Below, piece after piece: positions 16,664-23,114 of a DNA stretch of 46,839 nt. The translations under genes and the position numbers were made by a program. Numbering within the stretch: position 1 is the stretch's first letter; each line of letters opens with the position of its first letter. This DNA comes from Ilumatobacteraceae bacterium (GTDB lineage: Bacteria; Actinomycetota; Acidimicrobiia; Acidimicrobiales; Ilumatobacteraceae), in the NCBI GenBank assembly GCA_024643255.1, contig JAHENF010000099.1:1-46839 (forward strand), given 5' to 3'. The notes under the pieces are model-generated. The model saw only the letters and a program-made list of their open reading frames with translations, made no database searches and was not told the DNA's origin.

Positions 16664-16893
16664 GACGCACCTTCGGTCTGGCGAAAGCGCGGGAGCACGG
16701 CCAGTCGGGGCGGGAGTTGTGGTCCGGCGAGCCAGCCGCACAGGTGCGGATCGGCGTGGCGGAGTTCGCCTTCGATCCAGTCGCCGTCGGGCGTGAAGAT
16801 GCCGGTTTCGCCATGACGTGACGTGACCTCGACGTTGCCGTCGTCACGTACGTCGTAGATGGCGCCGCTGAGCGCGTGCTTGCGTTGACGCAT
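16660..16893 (-). CDS. Small 77-aa protein coupled to Rieske oxygenase B
   Basis: 77 residues, starting MRQRKHALSGAIYDVRDDG, with GETGIFTPDGDWIEGELRHADPHLCGWL in the middle and a basic Pro-rich tail. It follows GGGGGA by a few bases (good ribosome site), has the codon use of its neighbours and overlaps the next gene by ATGA, so it is a real gene. I do not recognise a named domain; the repeated 'G-x-(I/V)-x-D/P-D-G-x-W' style strands suggest a small beta-rich protein. Always being made in step with an oxygenase, it could be an assembly or regulatory partner; that is a guess. Confidence 0.65.
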   Translation of the reverse strand: MRQRKHALSGAIYDVRDDGNVEVTSRHGETGIFTPDGDWIEGELRHADPHLCGWLAGPQLPPRLAVLPRFRQTEGAS

Positions 16894-16971
16894 TGGTCCC
16901 CCAGGTGGATTCGTCGGTGGCTGACACCTTCACATCCCGGGCCATCGTGCGATCAGGGCCAAAGGTCCCGA

Positions 16972-16991
16972 AATTGATCGGTCGGCCAATT
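16972..16991. promoter_or_regulatory. Imperfect 20-bp dyad upstream of the Rieske B / P450 unit
   Basis: AATTGATCGGTCGGCCAATT: perfect AATTG/CAATT outer arms with a CGGTCGG core. It lies 80 bp before the start of the 77-aa gene, in the 135-bp gap after the NTF2-like 2 gene, where a promoter for the unit is expected. It shares CGGTCG with the dyad at 13330-13348 read on the reverse strand, so one regulator could see both. Weak evidence. Confidence 0.35.
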
Positions 16992-17028
16992 CCCGCGTCG
17001 TGGCCGGCGGTGCAGCGCCGTCGACCGA

Positions 17029-17481
17029 TCAGCCGCCGCGCGCAACGGCGAGGTTGCCCTCGCTCCACATCACCACGAGGGTCCGGTGGGCGATGCGCCA
17101 GCCGGCGTCGGACCGAGCCAGACGGTCTTCGTAGCGTCCCGCGATCATGTAGTTGGGGCCGCCGGTCGCGGCGTGGCGAACGTGCTGTGCCTGGAGGTAG
17201 CACCGATGGGTCGCCGTGTCGCCGGTGACGTCGACCTCGTGGTTGCCGACGAGATGCTGGCTGTCGTCGAGGATCTCGAGGGCGGCGCGAATCCGCCCGC
17301 GGATCGCCTCGATGCCGACGAGCAGGTCCGGGCCGGACAGATCGGCGGTCGCATCGGCCAGGAAGACCTCGTCGAGCGCGGCCCAGTCCTTCGTGTCGAG
17401 CGCCCGGCAGTACCGGAGCGCGACGCGGGTGATCTCGCGCTCGTCCAGCAACGTCTGTAGGTCGGGTGTGGTGGTGCTCAT
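17029..17481 (-). CDS. NTF2-like (SnoaL-like) protein 2
   Basis: 150 residues. The opening LQTLLDEREITRVALRYCRALDTKDWAALDEVFLADATADLSG and closing DAGWRIAHRTLVVMWSEGN are textbook SnoaL-like 4 family features (helix with Tyr/Arg, pocket Asp, 'GWRI.HR' final strands). Members include polyketide cyclases, small hydratases, and dioxygenase beta-like subunits. The ATG at 17481 shares one base with the TGA of the SDR gene upstream (TGATG), so the two are translationally coupled and probably serve one step series. Function not assignable. Confidence 0.85.
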   Translation of the reverse strand: MSTTTPDLQTLLDEREITRVALRYCRALDTKDWAALDEVFLADATADLSGPDLLVGIEAIRGRIRAALEILDDSQHLVGNHEVDVTGDTATHRCYLQAQHVRHAATGGPNYMIAGRYEDRLARSDAGWRIAHRTLVVMWSEGNLAVARGG

Positions 17482-18254
17482 CAGCGACTCCCTCCGTTGA
17501 CGACGAGCGTGTGTCCGGTGATCCACGACGCAGCAGGTGAGGCGAGGAAGACCACCGCGTTGCCGACGTCGTCGGGGGTACCGAGACGGCCGAGCGGAAC
17601 GCCGAGCTTGGTGGCCAGCTGCGGGAGGTCGTCGTCGGTCGCACCGAAGAACTCCATGAACACCTCGGTCGGCACCGGGCCGGGGGCGACGCCGTTGACA
17701 CGGATCGCCCGCGGTGCGAGTTCGATCGACAGCGTCTTGGTGAGGCTGTCGACGCCGGCCTTGGCGACGGCGTACGGACCATTGTTCGGCGAGGCCTTGA
17801 GCGCTGCCGTCGAGGAGATGTTGATGATCGAGCCTCCGTCGCCCATGACTCGAGCTGCCGCTCGAGCGCCGGTGAAGACCGCGCGCAGGTTGACGTCGAG
17901 CTGGTAGTCCCACTGTCGATCGGGCATGTCGGCCAGGTGCCGAGGGGTCCGGTCGTCGGCGCCACCGGCGTTGCTGACCCAGAGCGTGAGCCCACCGAGC
18001 TCGGCCGCCGCCCGTTCGGCGAGCTCGTCGACGAATGACCCGTCGGTGATGTCGCCGGCGATCGCGACCGCACGCCGACCGAGCGACCGCACGCGCTCGG
18101 CGACCGCTTCGATCTCCTGCTCGCGCCGAGCGGTGAGCACCACGTCACACCCCGCCTCGGCGAGCGCGATCGCGATGCCCTCACCGATGCCGCGCCCGGC
18201 ACCCGTCACCACTGCCTGCCCACCCGCGAGCCCGAATCGATCCAGTACGGTCAT
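17481..18254 (-). CDS. Short-chain dehydrogenase/reductase (SDR 1)
   Basis: 257 residues. Cofactor motif TGAGRGIG (near residue 18), NAG in WVSNAGGAD, catalytic Ser in NISSTAAL and YAVAK catalytic Tyr/Lys: a classical SDR. The acidic/basic residues after strand 2 (LTARREQE) suggest NADP(H) is possible. C-terminus ITGHTLVVNGGSR is the usual ending. It interconverts an alcohol and a ketone in the cytoplasm. Start ATG at 18254 has a strong ribosome site (GAGGGGGAGA). Divergent from the VOC protein with a 47-bp gap carrying promoter hexamers both ways. Confidence 0.93.
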   Translation of the reverse strand: MTVLDRFGLAGGQAVVTGAGRGIGEGIAIALAEAGCDVVLTARREQEIEAVAERVRSLGRRAVAIAGDITDGSFVDELAERAAAELGGLTLWVSNAGGADDRTPRHLADMPDRQWDYQLDVNLRAVFTGARAAARVMGDGGSIINISSTAALKASPNNGPYAVAKAGVDSLTKTLSIELAPRAIRVNGVAPGPVPTEVFMEFFGATDDDLPQLATKLGVPLGRLGTPDDVGNAVVFLASPAASWITGHTLVVNGGSR

Positions 18255-18272
18255 GTCTCCCCCTCGTCGCCG

Positions 18273-18278
18273 ACAGTA
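18273..18278 (-). promoter_or_regulatory. -10 hexamer for SDR 1
   Basis: TACTGT on the reverse strand, 18 bp before the ATG at 18254 and ahead of its ribosome site; a plausible -10 for the SDR 1 / NTF2-like 2 unit. Confidence 0.35.
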
Positions 18279-18288
18279 GCCAGACGGC

Positions 18289-18294
18289 TACCCT
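18289..18294 (+). promoter_or_regulatory. -10 hexamer of probable leaderless promoter (VOC 1)
   Basis: TACCCT, then 7 nt, then the GTG at 18302; no Shine-Dalgarno in between, so the transcript probably begins at the start codon. Confidence 0.45.
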
Positions 18295-18301
18295 CGGCCT
18301 C

Positions 18302-18796
18302 GTGCTCGGGGGCCCTGTACAGATCGCCTACGCGGTCGACGACGTCGGCATCGCCGCACAACGATGGAGCACCCGCGGTGCCGGCCCGTTCTTCGTGCGC
18401 GAACACATCGACGTGCACGAGGTCCGCGTCCGCGGCACGAGCGCCACCTTCGACCACTCCTCCGCCTATGGCCAGTGGGGCGCGGTGATGGTCGAGTTGA
18501 TCCACCAGCACGACGCCGGCGCTGACCCCGTCGTCGGCACGAGTGGCATCCATCACGTCGCGTTCTTCGCCGACCGGTTCGACGACGCCGCGGTGGCGCT
18601 CATCGCGGACGGCTACGACGAGGTGCTCTACGCGGAGACCTCGACGGGGATGCCGTTCGCGTTCCACGACGCCCGTCACGATCACGGCCACCTGATCGAG
18701 ATCTACGAGCAGACTCCCCCACTCGCCGGCTTCTATCGAATGGTGCGCGACGCGTCGGTCGGATGGGACGGCACCGATCCGGTCAGGTGGCTCTGA
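18302..18796 (+). CDS. VOC superfamily (glyoxalase-like) protein 1
   Basis: 164 residues from GTG 18302. Two beta-alpha-beta-beta-beta modules of the vicinal-oxygen-chelate fold are visible: VQIAYAVDDVGIAAQRW... with VMVELIHQH, then GIHHVAFFADRFDDA... with GHLIEIYE. Metal-ligand positions 2-4 are E, H, E, but the first, usually His, appears to be Gln (PVQIAYAV), so metal binding may differ. Family members include epimerases, extradiol dioxygenases and lyases. It ends 1 bp before the convergent SDR 2 gene. Likely part of the surrounding catabolic set; reaction unknown. Confidence 0.82.
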   Translation: MLGGPVQIAYAVDDVGIAAQRWSTRGAGPFFVREHIDVHEVRVRGTSATFDHSSAYGQWGAVMVELIHQHDAGADPVVGTSGIHHVAFFADRFDDAAVALIADGYDEVLYAETSTGMPFAFHDARHDHGHLIEIYEQTPPLAGFYRMVRDASVGWDGTDPVRWL

Positions 18797-18797
18797 A

Positions 18798-19628
18798 TCA
18801 GCTCGTGCGACCGGCTTCGTGGATCTGCCTGCTGGAGCCGATGTTGATCCGGTTGGGCACCATCCCCGCGGTGGTCTGGCCGGCATCGACGACGAGGGTG
18901 TGTCCGGACACGTAGCGCGCGTCGTCGCTCGCGAGGTACAGCGCGGCGGCGGCGATGTCGTCGGGCACTCCTGCATAGCCGAGCGGTGACGTCGAGGCGA
19001 TCCGGGCGTTCGTGGCCTCGAGGTCGTTCGGGTCGCCGGTCGTGACCGAGGCGGTCATCGCCGTGACCGTGTTTCCCGGAGCGATCGCGTTCACCCGGAT
19101 GCCGTTGGGTGCCAGTTCATTGGCGACGGACTTCGTGAGCCCGATCACGCCGTGCTTCGCGGCGGTGTAGGCATGCGGTCCGAGGCCGCCCATCACGCCC
19201 GCCGTGCTGGCGGTGTTGATGATCACGCCCGAGTTCTGCGGAATCATCACGCGCGCTGCGTGCTTCGTGCCGAGGAAGACCCCGCGCAGGAGGATCGCAA
19301 TCGTGTTGTCCCACGCCTCCGCCGGCATCTCCGAGATCCGGCCGACGGCGCCGACGATGCCGGCATTGTTGAACATCACGTCGAGGCGGCCGAACTCCGA
19401 CACCGCCAGGTCGACGGCGGCGGCCACGTCGTCCTCGCTCGTGACGTCCGTGCGGGCGAACCGGGCTCGGTCGCCGAGTTCCTCGACGAGCGCCTGACCG
19501 GCCTCGACCTGCATGTCGGCCACGACCACCAGGGCACCCTCCGACACGAACATCCTCGCGGTTCCGGCACCGATGCCACTCGCCGCCCCAGTGATCACGG
19601 CAACCCTGCCGTCGAGCCGGCCGGTCAT
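18798..19628 (-). CDS. Short-chain dehydrogenase/reductase (SDR 2)
   Basis: 276 residues from ATG 19628, whose ATGA overlaps the end of the APH-type kinase gene. Classical SDR motifs: TGAASGIG, Asp after strand 2 (VVADMQVE, favouring NAD), NNAGIVG, Ser in NTASTAGV, and catalytic YTAAKHG. C-terminal SGHTLVVDAGQTT is followed by a ~20-residue extension (NRINIGSSRQIHE). Oxidises or reduces a hydroxyl/keto group. Last gene of the Rieske C, ferredoxin, kinase, SDR series; it may oxidise the diol or alcohol produced by Rieske oxygenase C. Confidence 0.93.
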   Translation of the reverse strand: MTGRLDGRVAVITGAASGIGAGTARMFVSEGALVVVADMQVEAGQALVEELGDRARFARTDVTSEDDVAAAVDLAVSEFGRLDVMFNNAGIVGAVGRISEMPAEAWDNTIAILLRGVFLGTKHAARVMIPQNSGVIINTASTAGVMGGLGPHAYTAAKHGVIGLTKSVANELAPNGIRVNAIAPGNTVTAMTASVTTGDPNDLEATNARIASTSPLGYAGVPDDIAAAALYLASDDARYVSGHTLVVDAGQTTAGMVPNRINIGSSRQIHEAGRTS

Positions 19629-20716
19629 GAGCCGAACCCGTGATCGAGCAGGGCGTTCTGTGTGCGTTCGATCACCGTGGTCCACAGTGCGATCGCCCGC
19701 TCGCTCGTGAAGTCGAGGCTGCCGACCGCGAGGACCGGGATCATCCAGCCGCAGCTGACTCCGACCCGGTAGTCGTCGACGAACCGGTCGAACGGATAGT
19801 CGCTCACCCCGTTGGCGACCAACGCGTCGTGGTAGGCGCGCAGCAGCGCCGGTTCATGTTCTCGTCGGTCCTCGGTACTCAGGTTCTGCGACAGGAAGTA
19901 GCCGACGTCGGCGACGCCGCCGCCCTGGCTGATCGCCTGCCAGTCGATGACGACGATCGACCCGTCGGGGTCGAAGAACAGGTTGTCGGCACGGAAGTCG
20001 AAGTGCACGAGTGTGTGCGGCATCGCCGCCAGGTCGTCGAGGATCTGCGGCCGCATGGCCGCGTAGTTCGCGACGAAGTCCACGAGCTCCGGTCGGATCA
20101 CCTCGCCGAAGGCCGCCATGAACCCAGGGAGCGACGCCTCGTAGATCGCCGATCCGGCCTGGTTGAGCGGGCCGTTGATCACCGGGATGAAGTCGGCGTT
20201 CTCCAGGCCGGCCCCGTTCCAGAACTCGGCGTGGTGCGCAGCCAACCCGACCAGCGCCGCGCGGGCCTGCTCGGGCGTGACGCCGGCGACCTGATCGCCG
20301 AGCGTGAGTCCTGCGAGGTCCTCGAGCAGGAGCATGTACCGCTCGTCGGAGGCTTCCACCGCCGTCGCACACGTGACGTGGTGGATGTACGGGGTGCGAA
20401 CCGGCGACTGGTCGGCGAGCTCGCGATAGAAACGGTGCTCGCGTTCGTAGATCCGCGTCGGCTGCATCATCGCGAGGATGTCGGGCGACTGCGTGGGGAA
20501 CTTCGCCACGATCGTCGCCGGCGCATCACCGGCATCACCGCCGTACACGAGCCCGACGATCGCGACCTCCCCCATGAATCCGACACCGACGGCCCCGGCG
20601 TCGACGAGCACCTCGTCGACCGTGACGTCGGGTCCGATCGTTCCGGATTCACGCAGGGCTTCGGTCATCCACTCGGCGGTGATCTCGCTGGATGTGGTGG
20701 GCAGGGCAGCAGTCAT
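19625..20716 (-). CDS. APH-type phosphotransferase (aminoglycoside/choline-kinase-like fold)
   Basis: 363 residues. Protein-kinase-like fold: GVGFMGEVAIVGLVY (glycine-rich strand), ATIVAKFPT with the ATP-binding Lys, Brenner motif HFDFRADNLFF with catalytic Asp and Asn, and VIDWQ, the DFG-equivalent Asp. The family covers antibiotic, choline and ecdysteroid kinases, but also hydroxyacyl-CoA kinases such as LvaA and the APH part of ACAD10/11. Since it lies with Rieske oxygenase C and an SDR and not with resistance genes, a hydroxyl-intermediate kinase is the better inference. It is 58 bp downstream of the ferredoxin gene and may have its own leaderless promoter (TAGCTT 6 nt before ATG). Confidence 0.88.
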   Translation of the reverse strand: MTAALPTTSSEITAEWMTEALRESGTIGPDVTVDEVLVDAGAVGVGFMGEVAIVGLVYGGDAGDAPATIVAKFPTQSPDILAMMQPTRIYEREHRFYRELADQSPVRTPYIHHVTCATAVEASDERYMLLLEDLAGLTLGDQVAGVTPEQARAALVGLAAHHAEFWNGAGLENADFIPVINGPLNQAGSAIYEASLPGFMAAFGEVIRPELVDFVANYAAMRPQILDDLAAMPHTLVHFDFRADNLFFDPDGSIVVIDWQAISQGGGVADVGYFLSQNLSTEDRREHEPALLRAYHDALVANGVSDYPFDRFVDDYRVGVSCGWMIPVLAVGSLDFTSERAIALWTTVIERTQNALLDHGFGS

Positions 20717-20722
20717 GCGTCG

Positions 20723-20728
20723 AAGCTA
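20723..20728 (-). promoter_or_regulatory. -10 hexamer of probable leaderless internal promoter (APH kinase)
   Basis: TAGCTT on the reverse strand, 6 nt before the ATG at 20716, within the 58-bp gap after the ferredoxin gene. It would let the kinase and SDR 2 be expressed apart from the oxygenase. Confidence 0.45.
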
Positions 20729-20774
20729 GCGATCGGCGTCGCGCAGTCTTCGACCGAGCCGCGCCGGGGCGTCG

Positions 20775-21152
20775 TCAGCGAGTTCGCATGCGGCTGCCGT
20801 CGGCGACCGGGCCGTCGTCGCCGCGGTCACGTCCGCCGATCACGACGACCGCGACGCCATCGTTCTCGGTGACGTGATGGCATGGCACGCCCTCCCACGC
20901 CGGCGGCCCGGAGTGGGTGCCGTCGCGCACGTCGAACGACGCGCCATGCAACGGACATGTCAGCCCGTACCCGCGAAGACGGCCCTCGCTGAGCGGAGTG
21001 TCGGCGTGGGAACAGTTGTCGGTGAGGGCGTAGAGCTGCCCGGCGACTCGACACACGACGATGCCGTCGCGACCGATGTCTTCGAAGCAACGCAACTCGC
21101 CGTCGGCGAGGTCGGTGAGATCGCCGAGTTCGAACTCGCCCGTCTCAGCCAT
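20775..21152 (-). CDS. Rieske-type [2Fe-2S] ferredoxin
   Basis: 125 residues, close to the ~105-110 of biphenyl-dioxygenase-type ferredoxins plus an Asp/Arg-rich tail. Cluster ligands are CSHADTPL and, 16 residues after the His, CPLHGASFD. The protein passes electrons from an NADH-dependent reductase to a Rieske oxygenase. It overlaps the end of Rieske oxygenase C by 8 bp and is therefore its likely partner. It is the only ferredoxin in the window, so it may also serve oxygenases A, B and D; no ferredoxin reductase gene is visible here. Confidence 0.93.
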   Translation of the reverse strand: MAETGEFELGDLTDLADGELRCFEDIGRDGIVVCRVAGQLYALTDNCSHADTPLSEGRLRGYGLTCPLHGASFDVRDGTHSGPPAWEGVPCHHVTENDGVAVVVIGGRDRGDDGPVADGSRMRTR

Positions 21153-22500
21153 GCACGGGACCCATCGCGAGGTGGCGGTCGATGTTGTCGTGGAAGAACC
21201 GGATGCGGCGTTCCTGCCACGGCATGTACTCGCCGCGGAAGCCGCGCGACCGCAGCCCCTGCTGCTGCGTGTTCCAGATCGCCACGTCCTGGTCGATGCC
21301 GGGGCCGCAGGACACCTCGCCGGCGATGCCGGTCTCGTGCTCGACCTGGTGATCGATCGACACCCAGTCGCGCATCGAGTTCGACCAGTACTCGCTCGAC
21401 CCTTCCGGGAACAGCGTGAGATACCACATGTCGAACAGGCACTTCTGCGGGTCGCTCGGATGCGGGGTGGCGCGCAGCCAGATGCAGCCGTCGGGCTTCA
21501 TGCTGAACGAGATGTTCGGGAACACCGTGTAGTGGTAGTTGTCGGTGAGTTGCTCGTCGGAGTACTCGCCGAAGTCGTAGCCCTTCGACGTGCCGAGTTC
21601 ACGCTTGCGCTGCTGCAGGGCGACGCGCAGCCCGCTGAGATCGTCGAGATACGGCGCCGGGTCGAGTTCCCAGAATTCGAGATCGGGGCCGAGGCTCTTG
21701 AGCGTGCGCTCTGGTTTGCCCTGATAGTGCGGGCCCGGCCCGCCACCCGGCATGAGCATGCGGGCGTGGCCCGAGTCGTACAGGTCGAACTGGCAGCCGC
21801 TGTGGTGCTCGTTCATCGAGGCCAGTGTCTGGGGGTGCACGTACGGCAGGTGGTAGCTCTCGTTGAAGTTGTCCTGCACACACTTCCAGTTGAACTCGCC
21901 CACCACGGTGACCCAGTGCGTGCGTTTCATGTCCTGCATGCGGTATGCGTCGAGGTGATCGGCGACAGGGTCGAGCCACTCGCGCAGCGGCGCCGCCTCA
22001 GGGTCCATGTTGAACCAGACGAAGCCGGCCCAGGTGTCGGAGGGGATCTCGATCAGGTTGCGCACGCCACACGGGCTGCCGTCGACGAAGTCGTCCTCGT
22101 CGGGCACCCAGTTGAGCCGTCCGTCGACCCCGAAACGCCAGCCGTGGTACGCACACTGGAACTCACCGGTCAGGAGCGATCCGACCTCGGCGGTGACGAG
22201 GCGGTTCCCGCGGTGTTGGCACACGTTGTAGAACACGCGCACCGCGTGGTCCATACCGCGCACGGCGATCACCGAGTCGCGCATGATCTCGTACGTGACG
22301 TAGTCGCCGGGCTCGGGGATCTGGTCGACGCGTCCGGCGACCTGCCAGACACGCGGCCAGAGCGACTCGGCCTCACGCGCCGCGAATTCGGGCGACCAGT
22401 ACCGCTCACCTCGGATCGTGGTCGAGGTCAACTCCGGCTCGGGCGCCTTGGTGCGCGGGATCCCCCGCACGACCACGCGCTGTTCGGCGATGTCGGTCAT
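21145..22500 (-). CDS. Rieske non-heme iron oxygenase, alpha subunit (C)
   Basis: 451 residues from ATG 22500, behind GAGAGGGGAAG. Rieske ligands CQHRG and CAYHGW; mononuclear iron motif NWKCVQDNFNESYHLPYVH, again with Glu before the His pair, and a third-ligand region GIDQDVAIWNTQQQGLRS. The N-terminus includes ESLWPRVWQVAGRVDQIPEPGDYVTYE, typical of RHO alpha subunits that lack a beta subunit. First gene of the unit with ferredoxin, APH kinase and SDR 2, and divergent from the VOC 2/Rieske D unit, sharing a 113-bp control region with TAGGTT/TAACCT hexamers near 22547-22553 on the two strands. Confidence 0.93.
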   Translation of the reverse strand: MTDIAEQRVVVRGIPRTKAPEPELTSTTIRGERYWSPEFAAREAESLWPRVWQVAGRVDQIPEPGDYVTYEIMRDSVIAVRGMDHAVRVFYNVCQHRGNRLVTAEVGSLLTGEFQCAYHGWRFGVDGRLNWVPDEDDFVDGSPCGVRNLIEIPSDTWAGFVWFNMDPEAAPLREWLDPVADHLDAYRMQDMKRTHWVTVVGEFNWKCVQDNFNESYHLPYVHPQTLASMNEHHSGCQFDLYDSGHARMLMPGGGPGPHYQGKPERTLKSLGPDLEFWELDPAPYLDDLSGLRVALQQRKRELGTSKGYDFGEYSDEQLTDNYHYTVFPNISFSMKPDGCIWLRATPHPSDPQKCLFDMWYLTLFPEGSSEYWSNSMRDWVSIDHQVEHETGIAGEVSCGPGIDQDVAIWNTQQQGLRSRGFRGEYMPWQERRIRFFHDNIDRHLAMGPVHG

Positions 22501-22613
22501 GGAACTTCCCCTCTCTCCACTTCGAACGAGCAAACACCCGCGGGACTAACCTAACGAATCTTCAGCAAGTCGGACGGCTCGTGGGGCCGACATGGGAAAG
22601 GGGCCAACCAGCG

Positions 22614-23114
22614 ATGATCCGAGGGATACACCACGTCGCGATTTCGACTCCCGATCTCGACCGGCTCGCCGCGTTCTACACCGACGTGGTCGGCTTCGTC
22701 CCGGTGATGTCGACGCGTTGGAGCGACCGCCCGCTCGTCGACCGCATGATCGGTCTCGACGGATCGGCGGCACGTCAGGTGATGCTCCGCGCCGGGAACG
22801 CGTATCTCGAACTGTTCGAGTACGAGTCGCCCGCCGGCCGACCTGCCGACCCGACCCGGTCGCCGGCCGACCATGGCTACACCCACTTCTGTCTGGACGT
22901 GACCGACATCGATGCCGAGCACGAGCGACTGTCCGCGGCCGGCATGACATTCCACAGCTCACCCCCGACGAGCGAGGAGATGGGCAGTGGACGGCTGCGC
23001 GCCATCTATGGCCGCGACCCCGACGGCAACATCGTCGAACTCCAGGAGGTGCTCGATGCCGCGGTGCCATTCGCTCTCGAGCACACCCCGATGATCACGA
23101 ACGGAGCATCATGA
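22614..23114 (+). CDS. VOC superfamily (glyoxalase/methylmalonyl-CoA epimerase-like) protein 2
   Basis: 166 residues from ATG 22614 (an upstream in-frame ATG at 22581 lacks conserved sequence). A complete set of likely metal ligands can be seen: His in GIHHVAIS, Glu in YLELFEYE, His in YTHFCLDV and Glu in GNIVELQE, giving a canonical two-module VOC protein. RDPDGNIVELQE is typical of the lyase/epimerase branch. Its TGA overlaps the ATG of Rieske oxygenase D (ATGA), so the pair is translationally coupled. It may transform the oxygenated product; reaction type not assignable. Confidence 0.88.
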   Translation: MIRGIHHVAISTPDLDRLAAFYTDVVGFVPVMSTRWSDRPLVDRMIGLDGSAARQVMLRAGNAYLELFEYESPAGRPADPTRSPADHGYTHFCLDVTDIDAEHERLSAAGMTFHSSPPTSEEMGSGRLRAIYGRDPDGNIVELQEVLDAAVPFALEHTPMITNGAS

